From NCBI RefSeq assembly GCF_030867145.1, contig NC_134433.1:12041216-12105215 (forward strand): a DNA stretch of 64,000 nucleotides, in the 5' to 3' direction. Each line of letters begins with the position of its first letter. Position 1 is the first letter of the stretch. A program made the translations under genes and the position numbers. The DNA comes from Opisthocomus hoazin (taxonomy: Eukaryota; Chordata; Aves; Opisthocomiformes; Opisthocomidae). Below the pieces are notes generated by a model. It was not told where the DNA came from, made no database searches, and was given only the letters and a program-made list of their open reading frames with translations. Below are positions 15,401 to 27,079 of the stretch, in pieces.

Positions 15401-18055
15401 AAAAATTTAAATTATTCACTTAACTTCCCAGTTTGAAAACATTTAAAATGCTGAAAATTGAAAGCGGCGGGGTGATACACTCCATTACCAATGCAGAAAA
15501 TTGTGAAACCTTTACTCATCTTGAGGAGCATCTTACCGCACAAACAGCCTCAGAGGAGTCAGCAGGCCCTGGCTGCAGTCTACAACACGACAGTGACCTG
15601 TTACTCAACTCCTGGGTGTAGCATTTCAGTGAACTACTGGTTCTTACAGCATTTTAAAGTTCTGATCATCTGCTAAATAAATCACACAAGTCAGGCTGTG
15701 GCTATGTTCTCAGTGGTGTATTTAGCAATTCCATAAATCCCAGAATCCTAGAAGTTACCAAGCTATAGAGAAATACAGAATGGACATTACTTCATGGCCC
15801 ATCTTCATGAATCAGTAACTCTCCTCGCTGTCACCTCACCGAAGATGAGAGAGCCAGCAATATACAGGATACAAAATGTTTCAGCAATGGGGGCTTTGGG
15901 GTGGGGGCAGTCAGGGCAAAACCGAAGAAGAATAAAGATGACAGGACAAACCATGGTGAAAAATAAAAGTATTGCACTGGGGAGGAAACACCTACAAAAG
16001 TTTTTATCCCACGTCCAGGCATTTCAGCAAGCGTAGGTGAGGATACAAGCTAAGGTTCCTGCACATGGTGCAGCAGTCTTCGTTTCTGGGAAATACAGAT
16101 AATTCAGTCCTTGACAAAATCCTTACTTCGCCTCTTGATCTGGTAACAGTTCCCAGCAGCAATCGTAGATATAAAAACTTATCTATCAGAGGACAACTTG
16201 AAATAAATACAAATAAGACTTAAATAAGGCAAATATCCAAGATACAGAGATCATTAATTTTACATTTGTAGAAAAAACAATACTATGTGGACATTCTCCA
16301 ACCTATTTTTTAATGTTAGCAGAAATAACATCCCAAGGAGAAAAAGTGTGAATCTGTTTGCAATGTGAAGTAAAAGTGGGATCAAAAATACCATCTTACT
16401 AAATGATATTTATGTGGTGCCAAGTGCGTTATTTACTCATTTAAGAAGTTTACGAAATGACAGAGGGGTAACTGCAAGTAAGGTCACTACTTAATGTCAC
16501 TATCAAAGCTGATCCTTAACAGAATCTAAGCACCTACCTTTTCTTTTATCTCAGCACAAAATGAGATTTTTTCTTTTCTTTTTTTTTTTTTTTTTTCCAC
16601 ACTTCAAAAGCCATGTAACATACAAAATATTCACCAAGCACGAAGGAACAGAGAGCATGCCAGCATCTTTCAGCAATCATCTTTCCCTTGTCATCCATTA
16701 TGTCAGATTTATCTATTTTTGCTTAATTCTTGTTCCAGCGACATGCATCCTTCCTCTCTCTAGACTATCAGGCTGGCTGGGCTTGAACTCAATATGGCTT
16801 CTTAAAATAGTTGAGAAATATTGAAAATATTTGAAGCGATGCTTGTAAATTATAGCCTATTCATCAATCGATCTTCTAGCTCCAGCTCAACCTGCGACTC
16901 TGCCAGAGAAGGGTCAATCTCCGATTTCTTCACCTCAGAAATTCCACCCAACTGCACAGTGTAAATATAATTTAAAAAATAAACAGCCTTTCTTTTATGG
17001 AAGCATTTTTCCCTGAAAGCTTAGATCCTGTATTTACTGCAAATCTTACCCTCTGTTTGTTCTGATGCTTACTTGCTTTTGATCCAAACCTTCCTCCACT
17101 AAAAATTACCAATCAGTTAATTCATCGCTGTTTGCGCTCTGTTGTTGCTGCTTTTTTCCCCCCAGAGTTTTCAGATCCTCTGGACTGGCTTTACAAGACA
17201 CCGGACCCACCTGAATATTCTTCCTCGCATCCCTCACTCCCCAGGCTGCGGGCTGGGAGAGCCTGCTCTCTCCACCTCCGGTGTCTGTGATATGCTTCAA
17301 CACCGTCCTTCCCCACTGCTTTATGTATTTACTTAAACAAACGGACTCTAACAAGTTCAAATTCTTCAGGTGGAAAGAGACCTGATCAGAAATACATGCG
17401 CTGAAAGGAAAAAACAACTACCATCACTGTACTCCCTTACTGCCTACATAGCACCGATCACAGAATTTTCTCAGTCGGCTGCTGATTCAGACGAAGTTTC
17501 TACAGCACACACACGCAAAATCACGAAGCCCCACACCTCCAGTAAGATGAATTCAATCGCAAAGTCATCGCCGTTGCTCCAGCACAAATGACATCACTCG
17601 GGAACCCAACCTCATCTACTGAGAGCGTGCTCTCCAGGACAACAAAGAACTGGGGTGGTGCAATAAAAAGGTAAAAAGTATTGCTGTAAAAAGTTTTCCA
17701 AATAAACTTGTGTTTTCTCAAGACGTTGTGGTTAAAAGAAAGAAGTAATCAGGACTATGATAAGAAGTGAGGGCAATGGGTTATTACTGAACCAACCAAC
17801 CTGCAGTGGGAATTTATCTTAACACTTAGCCATCAGAGGCGATACCAAGAGGAGGATGAAACGTGTCCGTAAGCCCTGGCAGGTGCTGCTCTGGGAAGAT
17901 CACACGCTGCGTAACCGAAAGCGTTTGGGTACTTTGCTTGCACGAGTGGACCGAAAACAGCAAGTCAAGCTCCGCAGTTTTCTTCACGCTTAACACCCTT
18001 GAAAAACGGTGGGCAGGAAATAAAAGCAGAGAAACGCACTGACGGTACCTCTCGC

Positions 18056-18090
<35 letters not shown>

Positions 18091-18190
18091 TTTTCTCGGG
18101 AGGGAATTACACAAAGGATTTGCACCCATCGCAACCGCAAACCCCCTCCTTTTTCCTCGGCGCGCTTCTCTGTCGCGACGGCTGACGTAC
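440..18190. other. AT-rich non-coding stretch
   Basis: About 17.7 kb with no open frame that resembles a protein family. It has low CpG and scattered A/T runs, for example T-runs near 14,195-14,211 and 16,567-16,597 and an A-run near 13,770. I found no CR1 fragment, tRNA or hairpin RNA by eye. It lies 3' of the CpG-island exon at 18.6 kb on the minus strand, so the simplest reading is the long first intron of FAM222B, whose coding exons would lie left of this window. That is inferred from gene order, not shown by sequence. Confidence 0.45.
18058..18087 (+). repeat. Poly(A) run of 30
   Basis: Thirty consecutive A bases directly flank the left side of the CpG island. It could be a simple repeat or the tail of an old retroposed copy; the bases to its left do not resemble a known retroposon. 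Confidence 0.9.
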
Positions 18191-18950
18191 TATCGCGATT
18201 CCCGCTGCGGATTGGATCTCGAGGGGAAAAAGGGTATTTAAAGCTCCGGGGACGGGGGTTGCAGAGGGGCCTAGGCGGGCTGGATGCTCCCCCTCCCTCG
18301 TCTCCTCACAAGGGCGAGCCCGGAGCTCCGGTCTGAGGGGAGGAGGCCCCCGGGGAGGCGGCTGGGCCGGGGCCGCTCCCGCGAGGCGGCTGAGGGACGG
18401 GACGCCTCCCAAGAGCGGTCCCAAAGCGCTGTCGCGACAGAGGGAGGCTCGCGACAGCGGCGATACCTCACGCCGCCTCAGAGCCTTGGGGGAGGGGACA
18501 CCCGGGAAGGACAATGAGGAAGGGGGGGGTGGGCCGCGCCGGTCCCGCCGCCCTGTGAGGCTCCGGGCCGCTCGCCCCGCCCTACCTCCCTCCCGCCCGC
18601 CCGCCCGTCCGTCCGTACTTACTCTCGGTGCCCCTGCCCGGGCCTCATGGCGCCGTCGCCGCTGTGCCCGTACCGGCCCCGCCGCCGCCGCCGCCCGCTC
18701 CTCGCCGTGGTGGCTGCGCCAACGGCTCCCGCGCACGCGCGCTGCCCGCCAACGGCCCCCGCCGCCCCGCCCCCCCGCGCATGCGCGGCTGCCTCCTGAG
18801 GGAGGAAGGGGGGGTAAGGGCGGGGAGCGCCGCGCCGCCCCCTGGCGGCGGCCGGTAGAGCCTACAGCGCCGAGCACCGAGGGGGGTGGAGAGGAACGGG
18901 AATGCGGGGGGCGGCTCAGCCACGGCCCCCCTAGTCGGTTCCTGTGATGC
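18150..18950 (-). promoter_or_regulatory. FAM222B: CpG island with minus-strand first exon (probable FAM222B promoter)
   Basis: The sequence changes abruptly from AT-rich to about 75% GC with dense CpG. Reading minus, a consensus donor GTAAGT occupies 18,622-18,617, so a first exon ends at 18,623. It is preceded by an ATG in good context (GCGCCATGA, near 18,647) with only eight codons before the donor, so the exon is either 5'UTR or a very short coding start. In mammals FAM222B is transcribed away from ERAL1 with non-coding first exons, and position and strand here fit that. None of the conserved FAM222B protein is in the window, so the gene name rests on synteny alone. Confidence 0.45.
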
Positions 18951-18999
18951 CTGGACCAAGGAAGGCCTCGACGAACGCCCCTCACTTTCCCCACCTCCG

Positions 19000-21180
19000 C
19001 TGCAGGGAAGCGTTGGTTTCCAGCCATGCGATTGGCTTGCAGGGAGCTAATTAACCTAATTATCAAACCTCATTAAGGAAGAGGTTTGGAAGGCGAGAGA
19101 CTTCACCCCTTCCCACTTCTGGAGCGTTTCCACTCCCTTCAGGACCGGCCATCGCACTCCGCTCCATCCTTTCTCCCGCCTGGAAGAAGCCGGGGATGAA
19201 GCTCTGCGGGGGCACGGTAGGATCCTGGCCCCCTCCTGGTACCCTCGGCCGATGAAACCCCTCCAGCCCTCACAGCACGCTTACCCGGCTTTTTTCCCCC
19301 CACAAGGTGTAACCTCCAGAAGCCACAGCTTGGGAAACGGGATCTAAGCTGGGCTGGGAAGCAAGGAGGAAAGCCAGCGGATGGGAAGCGGCGGCTGCGA
19401 GGTCCGGCTGACGGGGAGGAAGAACAGAGGTGAGAACAATCTCTTGTGCTGGGACTTCGTTTTATTGCAAGGAAAATACAAAAGTCAGCTAGAAGCCTTG
19501 GAGGGACCACAGTGTGCCCTGCTCGGGGGGAACGAGGCAGGCCCCCGCGAACCCCACCAGGGGCTTCGCAGCCTGGCTCTCGGGTGATCGTGCATTCCTG
19601 GTGGCAGAACCCTTCAGCAGCTCACAGGCCTTTGCCGGTGCTGGTACAGCACCTCCAGAGATTTGCTCAACACCTCTGGGCTCCAGGCTGGAGCAGAGTC
19701 CCCAGCAGACCCCGCCAGATCTCTTCGCGTGACTGCCGGGGCAGCAGCCCGGGGTCTCCTCGCTCAGGGATGTTCATTTACAACAGCACAGGGGGATTTA
19801 CCTGGATTTCTGGCAGGGAGCTACCCAGTGCTCCAAACACCGGAGCGCAGTGGTGTACAGAGACAAAACTCAAGCCTGCAGTACCGGGTCCACGTGCGGA
19901 GCAGCAGGGAGGGCAGGGGCCCGGGCATGCACACATGGTGCCCCAGCCTTCCGCCCAGCCCTGCCCCTCCAGCCTCCACCCTGACCTCTGCCAGCTGCTC
20001 TTCAGCCCCGACACCCCATTAAACCCAAGCCGCAGAACCCACTGCTGTTCCCAGTTTGGGCTTTTCTTCAGCTGTGACAGCCTCTACATTTGCATCCACG
20101 ACTCTGGTGCAGAGAGTAATGACTTTGAAGTAACTTCGATGCAATAAACTATTCGGATTCCTAAGAAAGGGGGTCCACTCTGGTTTTGCGTGACAAACAA
20201 GTCATTCTGAAGATGTAAGTATCTACGAGATGCTCCTAAGAGCATCTTCAGACCTAGCAATTCAACATTCATTCATCAGCCAAACATCCAGAGGGGTGGA
20301 CAGGCAGGACCCCACTGGGCACCAGCAACAAGATGTGGAGAAGCAGAAGGACAACTCTTCCCTGCTCTGTTTCCCTTTCTCATTACCATGCTCCAGCAAA
20401 TGCCATTCTCTGACCTCCCTGCTCCTCTCACCGCGAAGCAGCTCGGATACACACCGAGAACGGATCACGGTTCCGTTTCTCCACTAATCCAATGGGTCAG
20501 AGGAGTCTGCGACCAGACCCAGGCCCTCTGGAGCGAGTACCACCTGCCAGGAGTAGCAAACTGCTTAGGAAGTTGGAGGAAAGGATGACAGGGGAAAGAG
20601 GAGCAACGAGTGTTTTTACAAACTACTGCACAGAAGAGATCAAAATCAAAGCAGCAGCTGGCAGGCATCTAAGAAGATGGTGCACGCAAGCATGTGGGAA
20701 AGGCTCGCACACAGGAGTTGGAGAACACTGGCCTTGAGCATCTACAGAGCGTTTGAGAGCTCCCTCTGTCACACCCAGTCTTTACAGCGTGTTTCTGCTG
20801 GCCAGCAAACTGCTCCACTCAGGCTGCCTGGGCAAAACTGACTCCCTACACAGTCACACACTCACACCCACGAACGTCAGCAGGGCAGGGAGCAAAGCCA
20901 ACGCGAGACCACCGCGTGGGCAGGGGCAGCCGCCTCCTCCTGCATCACCACTGCCGGAGTCATTCGGCCTTCCGAAGAGACGATAAACGTGTGCTGAGAA
21001 TCCTTCACTCCAACCCTTTCTCTGCTGAAAGACAGGAGATGCTCCTGAACTCCCAGGCACAAACACTTGGCAGCGAGGACAGGGGACAGCCCGAAAGAAG
21101 TGGATGACAGCTCTGCAAATGCAGAACTAGAATCGTGCGTGCAGCTGGTTCTCTGATGTCCAGCCCCAGCTTCCACACAA
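19000..21180. other. Intergenic gap between FAM222B promoter and ERAL1 3' end
   Basis: About 2.2 kb of mixed composition. The longest open frame (233 codons on plus, 19,446-20,147) is proline- and serine-rich, with no recognisable motif and codon use like random GC-rich DNA. I do not regard it as a gene. A plus-strand donor-like AGAG/GTGAGA occurs near 19,430, but no matching acceptor or open exon was found. Confidence 0.5.
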
Positions 21181-21205
21181 GGTGGTGCCATAGAAGGTCT
21201 GAGAT

Positions 21206-21211
21206 TTTATT
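21206..21211 (-). terminator. ERAL1: ERAL1 poly(A) signal AATAAA
   Basis: On the minus strand AATAAA lies about 180 nt past the ERAL1 stop, giving a short 3'UTR (21,387 to about 21,185). No other canonical signal lies between the stop and this one. Confidence 0.75.
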
Positions 21212-21387
21212 TCAGTTCGGGCCACTCCCCCAAAGAATAATATATTCTACTTCAGCCCGCTATAGTGATTCCATCATCATCTGTTTCTGGATTGAGCAAC
21301 GGTGCTAAAATATCCGCAGGGGAAAATGGCACCAGTTTCTCCACATGTCCAGAGAGCTCAAGGGCTGCTAAAACATACGCAAAGAGC

Positions 21388-24300
21388 TCAATCCTTCACC
21401 TTCACCTTGAGCTTCAAGCAGACATCACACAGGAAAACGTTCATCAGGTCCTGGCCAGCCTCCTGAGCAATCCTGCTGATGACCTTACCTCCTCTTCCAA
21501 TCAACATCATCTGTATTAAAACCCAGAGAGAAGATCATCATATTCATCCTTACATCGCTTAACTGCGGGGAGGAATCACCCCAGAAAACACCAGTACGGC
21601 CACAGAAGCAATTAAAAGGGATACAGCAGCTAGGGAAATCCCCAGATCAAACCATGGGCAGCTTCAGGAAGGTGTAAGCTGTGCCTGAACAGCCCGAGGC
21701 TGCGTCGGGCACCTGGCTCTTCCCAGCAGAGACCCCACAGCTGAGGGAGAGGAGATCACAGCAAGGATGCACACGGCTGGACCTCGGAACCTGCCTTCAC
21801 GCTCCCCAGCACCCCGTCTCTCTTCTGTTACTCACCATGTGAGACTTCCTTGGGACCAAGAGGTTCTGCATGATGACGAGCTCCCCGCTCGGTCCTTCCT
21901 CCCACATCTCCGTCACCTGCAACAGCAAGCATGAACTCAGCAGTTCTGCCAAGCGCCCCAGGAACTCCCGCAGAGACGCCAGCTCAGCTCCCCGACGCGA
22001 GCACGCACGCGTGGGCCCCTTCAAACATGCAAAGGGTCTCACAGCACCCGACGTGCAAGTCCCAAGCCACCCCGTAGGGCCTGTAAAGAGTTTCAAACTC
22101 AAACAAAGGGATTCTCATCACACAGTCTGATTTCCAATAAAACAGCTCGAAGGCAAGTCTGCTTGTGTGTGCTTCCCACCTGAATCACGCCATAGGGCAC
22201 CTCCAGGGGCAGGTACTCCAGTATCTTCTCCCTGATGATATTATCACAGATCTCTTGAGGTGACTGGCTGGTCAAGACTCCGCTGTGAAACTCCCAAGGT
22301 CCTGGCTTGGCTTGCATCAGGAGGTACTGCTGTCAGCACAAAACACACATCACGCCCATCAGCGGTCACACAGCACTCTCGTGGTGCCACCAAGCCCTGT
22401 GCTCACCTTGCAGCGAGTCGCTGTGAGGACGCCGCTGCGAGTCAGGCAGCAGTTTTGTGTCTTTGGTGGGGAAAGGAGAAAGGGAGGCTTCTGAAACTCA
22501 AACCCTGCTAAAGGGTCACACCTCCCTAAAGCTGTTTGTATGAGCTGTAAAAGCCCATAGTATCCCTTGTAGCTAAAAGATGACACATTGGGCAGCTTCA
22601 TCATCACGAACAGGCTGCTGCCTGGAGAGCCCCAGGCAAAAGTTCTGCACAGAAAACTCTGGAGATACAGTACGGACGTACTCCACACCAACAGACAACA
22701 CTTCCCCCCATGCACCCCAGGCCAAGAAGAGCAGCTCTGCCACTTCCTCACAGCAGATGAGGCTCAGTATGGAGTATCGGGGTCCCACAAGGGTAAGAGC
22801 CCACCAGTTTCAAAGCACAATGGAAGCTCAGACTGCAGTTACCTTGAGTGTATCGACCTCCTCCCCACGGCGAGCTGCCAGCATGAAGATCTCCTGGAAG
22901 CACGGCCAACCTTTCATGGTTTTCAGATCTCTGGGTCCATAGCGCTTTGGCCCTTCTGCTTCTTCTGTGGCAAGACTGGACTCGGAAGCCCTCACATCAC
23001 TGCTGTTGTCCAAGCTAGAGCCTTCTCGGGCTTGATCTGCTTCCCGCAGACAGTGAGACTCAGGGGCCCTGTTCTCAGGTGGAGAAGCCTTAGCGATCTG
23101 AAGAGGAGACTTTGCTGAAGAACTGGAATTATGCTTAAATGCAGATGCCACTTCCAGTTTCTTCCCATTTACAATTCCCTCTGTGAGGTCAGTCACTAGT
23201 TCCAGCAGGATGAACTTCTTCTTTAGCAGATCCACCTAAAGTGCGAGAGGGAGGTGTCAGGAATTTGTCCTAAATGAGGCTGGCACCTGGGCCCTGGATC
23301 CAAAGGAGCCGGAAGAAACCACCCAGGGGAGGCAGCTGCTGCAGGACAAGGCTTCTGCAACACAACCGGACAGATTTCCAACGGGAGGCCAAACCAGAGC
23401 ACGTCCGCAGTTCCAGTGCAGTCAGTCCAAACACCGTCAACTGGACACCAACCCCACTGCGGTGCCAGCTCCTGTCCCCGGGTTGATCCAAACCCCAGTC
23501 TGCAGCACACTGCTCCAGGGACGTGTGCGCATGCAACGCGTACACATACATACACGCTTAAATATTCTGGAGCCGAGGGGGAAACCGGTGTCCTTCAACA
23601 CAGACGGGCTCAGTGACATGAAAACACATTGCTGCGGATGCCGGGCACCATCTGAAGACGCCGGCATAACATGTTGTAGAAGGCAGAAGGAACAAGCTCC
23701 TCACTTACCTTGTTCAGAACGAGCACACTGGGTATCTGGGGAAACCGAGAAAGACACTGCAGCACCTCCTTGCTCAGACAGTTCCGCGTCCAGTGATCCG
23801 ATACGTCCACCAAAACCAGAACTGCCAGAAGAGAGTGAAGGAAATGTGATGAACTTGCATTTTCCAAAACGTCCATTTTCAGCTTCTCTACAGTCTACTT
23901 CCTTCCTGCTGCTACTTCTCTCTCTTCTACAGGTGGATGGAAGCAAAAAGGAGCATTTTAACGGTTAAACCAATAAAGTGCTGTTTATATCTGTCATCCT
24001 AATGACATCACACATGCTACAGCTCAACATCCAAGTCCAATTATTAACCCAAGCTGCCTCTTCTCAGCACCAGGAAATTCTTAACCCCTCCCCAGCTCAA
24101 TATTTCAAGACTTTTCGCTGCCCTTCCCTTCTACCTCACGTTCCCAGAGCTGCTTTTGCTGCCCAGTAAACACCCAGATGCCACAGCTATAGGGCCATAA
24201 ACTTCTGCAGTAGATAAAGGGTTTGGCTTGACCCAAGAGGGGCTGAGTACCCACCTAAATCTGCATGTTTCATGCTGTCCCATGGGTCTGTCAGCATGGC

Positions 24301-25815
24301 TTCATCTAATTTATGTCTGAAAGACAAATGCAAATGAGTAAGCCAGACACACTCGATCACAATCATCTTCCCTCCCCTCAAAGCGGGGAAAAAACAGTAT
24401 TTTCCATCATTCCAGCTGACACAAAGCTGCCTTACGGGCTGTGACATCCCTCGTTACATGGACAACCAAACATAACAGGGCTCAAGGGATTCCACAGGCT
24501 CTGTGTGCTACTGAAACTGCGACAACAAAAAACTTCAGAGACCAAAATAAGGCTAAAAATATGCATTCCTGTCGCTCCTATTTTACAAACTTTGCACAGG
24601 GAAAATCACCCTCCAGTTTTATTGAACCTCGACAGACAGGAGACCCCCGCTCTGCCCACAACAGCAATGATACCTTTTGGCTTTAAAGTGACTGGTGAGG
24701 CCAGGGGTGTCCAGAATGATCTAGAAAGAGGAAAGACAGATCTTGTAATATGCCTGCAGTTAGCGGCCAAACTAAAACTCATATTCGTGCAATTAGAAGT
24801 GAACCCATGGGATACAAATGAGAAAACCTCACATCTTCTGGGTAACACTGCCCACTGCCCCCAGCAGGAGCGGGTCTGGGAGCTTACCAGCTGTGTGTCC
24901 TCGTACGTGACAACGCCCTTGGCTTTGCATCGCGTTGTGTGCACTTTCTGAGAGACGGGGAAAACCTGTAAGAAATTAAACACGTTGCACAGCCAGAATA
25001 TGCCAAATAAGCGGTTTAGCAGCCTGAACGTGTTGCTCCACCCCAGCTTTACCTTTCTGCCCAAGAGCTGATTTGAGAGCGTGGACTTCCCAGCGTTGGG
25101 CGCTCCGATGATGGCAATTCTCAAAACCTTGGGGTTCTGGGGCTGGTCAGGCCGATGCCGTAACAGCCGGTCTTGTTCCTCTGCTCGGGGAGAGAAGGAG
25201 CTTGAACGCTGCTAAACCCCCACAGCAGGTCAGGACCGTCCGTCCCCGCGCTGGGACCGGGGCGGCTGCCGGCACCTTTGCCGGTGAGTACCTTTGCTGG
25301 TGGTAACGCCCGGCGGGTGCTGGCCCAGGGCGCTGGGCGGCTTCTCAGCGGGAATGCCCAGGATGCTGCCCAGCGCGGAGCAGCTCCCGCTGCAGCGGAC
25401 GGGGAGCGCGGCGGCCGGCGGGGCTCGGCTCTCCGGGAGATGGGCTGCAGGGACAGCAGCAGCGAGCGCCGCGTGTACCCGAAAACGCCCCCAACATCGC
25501 GTCGTCCCCTCCCCAGCCCCGTAGCGCCCGGGCAGCGCTCCCCGCCTCGCCCAAGGCCTCTGGGCCGGCCGCGGAGCACCGACCTCGGCCCGCCCCCGCT
25601 CCGCAGCGGCCCGACCACCGGGATCGCCCCTCCTGCAGCGGCCCGACCACCGGGATCGCCCCCCCCGCAGCGGCCCGACCACCGGGATCGCCCCCCCCCC
25701 TCACGGCCCCGGCCGCCCCCGCCCCACCTGGGCCCAGCAGGAGCGGCCCCGCCGCGGCAGGCCTCGCGGCCCAGCGCACGGCCCTCACAGCCGCCGCGAC
25801 GACGGGCGCCGCCAT
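21388..25815 (-). CDS. ERAL1: ERAL1, mitochondrial Era-like GTPase / 12S rRNA chaperone
   Basis: Eleven coding exons joined in phase: 25815-25728, 25444-25292, 25180-25053, 24965-24888, 24720-24674, 24316-24255, 23821-23709, 23235-22843, 22329-22180, 21916-21836, 21510-21388. Product 471 aa (human 437). The N-terminus is Ala/Arg-rich, as for a mitochondrial presequence. The Era GTPase core shows G1 GAPNAGKST (106-114), switch Thr in KVHTTRC (130-136), G3 DTPG (153-156) and G4 NKVD (222-225). G5 is MLAAR, where human has MLSAL. The C-terminal KH domain carries the GXXG loop as IGRGG (435-439). The family binds the 3' end of mitochondrial 12S rRNA during small-subunit assembly. A linker in exon 8, between GTPase and KH domains, is roughly 35 residues longer than in human and Ser/Glu-rich. 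The start is the only ATG giving exon 1 in phase. It is on the minus strand, parallel to FLOT2, whereas human ERAL1 is antiparallel to FLOT2. Confidence 0.96.
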
Positions 25816-26040
25816 CTTGCTCCGCCGCGGGGCAGGCTGGGAGCGCGCGCGGCGCCCGCCCTCATTGGCCCAAGCGAGGGAGCATAGAGAGGAGGCGGGC
25901 GGGACCAGCGCGCCGCTCCCCGCCGCGGGGGTTGTGGGGAGGAAGCGGGCGGGGCAGGAGCGTGGGCGGGGCGAGGGCGGGGCGAAGGGCGGGGATGCGG
26001 GCGCGCCCCCTGCCGGCCCCCCAGGGCGACGTCACCCTGA
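25280..26040. promoter_or_regulatory. ERAL1: CpG island, ERAL1 promoter
   Basis: Dense CpG surrounds the ERAL1 start codon at 25,815. The DNA immediately upstream on the minus strand (25,820-26,040) has several GGGCGGGG/CCCCGCCC (Sp1/KLF-type) boxes and no TATA box, typical of a housekeeping promoter. It is flanked on the right by a CCAGTGCTCC-rich tandem array. Confidence 0.7.
25603..25700. repeat. Three-copy tandem repeat in ERAL1 intron 1
   Basis: Three near-identical copies of a roughly 33 bp unit containing CGGCCCGACCACCGGGATCG, separated by C-runs of different length. It lies within intron 1, between coding exons 1 and 2, inside the CpG island. Confidence 0.9.
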
Positions 26041-26056
26041 GACGCAGACCGGCTCT

Positions 26057-26680
26057 CCCAGTGCTTCGGCCGCACAGCCCAGTGCTCCCAGTGATCCCAG
26101 TGCGTTCGCTAGTGATCCCAGTGCTCCCAGTGCCTGCCCCCCCGACCCCCCGCATTCCGGTGCTCCCACTGCTCCCACCACACAGCCCCGTGCTCCCAGT
26201 GCTCCCACCACAGAGCCCAGTGCTCCCAGTGTTGCTGCCACACAGCCCAGTGAGCCCTGGTACCTTCTATAACTCACTCCAGTGTGTCCCAGTGCTCCCT
26301 ACAACTCTCCCCAGTCTATCCCAGTGCACCCTGGGATGCCCAGTGCCCCCCACCACACACCCCGTGCATTCGACTACTCCTCCGTTCTTCCCAGTAAGCC
26401 CCAGTGCTCCTGGTTCCCCTCTGCAGTGCACCCTGTGCATCCCAGTGCTCCCCCCGCCATACACCCCAACGCTCCCTGCGTCTCCCCAGTCCCCCCCAAC
26501 ACACCCCAGTGCTTCCCAGTTCACCCCAGTGCCCCTTGCAGCACGCCCCGACGCACTCCAGTGCCCCCTGCACCCCAGTTCCGTGCCCGCACCCCTGTGC
26601 CCCCCTACACCCAAATGCACCCCAAGGTTCCCCATCCCTCCCTGCACCCCCTCAGCCCCCCTCAGTGCACCCAGTGACCC
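26057..26680. repeat. Degenerate CCCAGTGCT minisatellite upstream of ERAL1
   Basis: Dozens of short units of the type cccagtgctc / cccagtgatc, loosely nested into longer units, cover about 620 bp between the ERAL1 promoter and the miR-451 hairpin. All six frames stay open over long distances because of the composition, which creates spurious ORFs of up to 471 codons. Confidence 0.85.
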
Positions 26681-26728
26681 GGGGACGCGGTGAGGAAGAG
26701 GAGACAGAGCCGCGGTGCCGTAACCCCC

Positions 26729-26734
26729 TTTATT
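26729..26734 (-). terminator. Candidate pri-miR-144/451 poly(A) signal
   Basis: A canonical AATAAA on the minus strand lies about 125 nt downstream of the miR-451 hairpin and about 900 nt upstream of the ERAL1 start. It would end the miRNA primary transcript before the ERAL1 promoter. This function is inferred from position. Confidence 0.5.
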
Positions 26735-26764
26735 GCCCCGGGCCCCATCCCTGGGCTCCATCGC

Positions 26765-26855
26765 CTCGCCGTGCCACGCCATGTTGTGCTATGCCATGCC
26801 GTGCCGTGCCGTGTCATGTCGTGCTGTGCCATGTCGTGCCGTGCCACGCCGTGCG
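26765..26855. repeat. GCCGT/GCCAT pentamer repeat
   Basis: About 18 degenerate copies of a pentamer (gccgt, gccat, gtcgt) lie immediately 3' of the miR-451 hairpin on the transcribed strand. They are probably part of the primary miRNA transcript. Confidence 0.85.
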
Positions 26856-26859
26856 CCCG

Positions 26860-26920
26860 GCCGTCGGCAGAACCGTTACCATTACTAAACTCAGTAATGG
26901 TAACGGTTTCCCCGCCGGCC
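26860..26920 (-). ncRNA. MIR451: miR-451 precursor hairpin
   Basis: The minus strand folds into a short, nearly perfect hairpin with a tiny loop. The mature miRNA (26,909-26,888, starting AAACCGTTACC) is identical to human miR-451a over all 22 nt and runs into the loop. This is the known feature that makes miR-451 Dicer-independent and cut by Argonaute 2. The opposite arm reads GGTAACGGTTC; human has GGTAATGGTTC, so a G-U wobble in human is a G-C pair here. It lies about 160 bp downstream of miR-144 on the same strand. The pair is strongly induced in erythroid cells and supports erythrocyte maturation. Confidence 0.97.
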
Positions 26921-27079
26921 GTGGGTCCCTGGCAGCGCCCGGAGCCACCCGCACCTCGGGGTGCCCCCAGCCCCCCAACCTCCCCACCCCATCCCGCTCC
27001 CCGAGCCTGGTCCCGCGTCCCCGCGTGCCCCCCGTCGTCGCGGTCCCGCGTGGCGGCCGGGCTCGGGGCCTGTGGCGGC

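Noticed and set aside
18107-19066. Minus-strand open frame of 319 codons
   Set aside because: It spans the CpG island with Arg/Pro/Gly-rich random content, runs across a consensus donor and starts outside the island in low-CpG DNA.
25278-26693. Plus-strand open frame of 471 codons, proline-rich
   Set aside because: It crosses the ERAL1 promoter, exon 2 and the CCCAGTGCT array. The frame is open only because of repeat and GC composition; it has no motif and overlaps a confirmed gene on the other strand.
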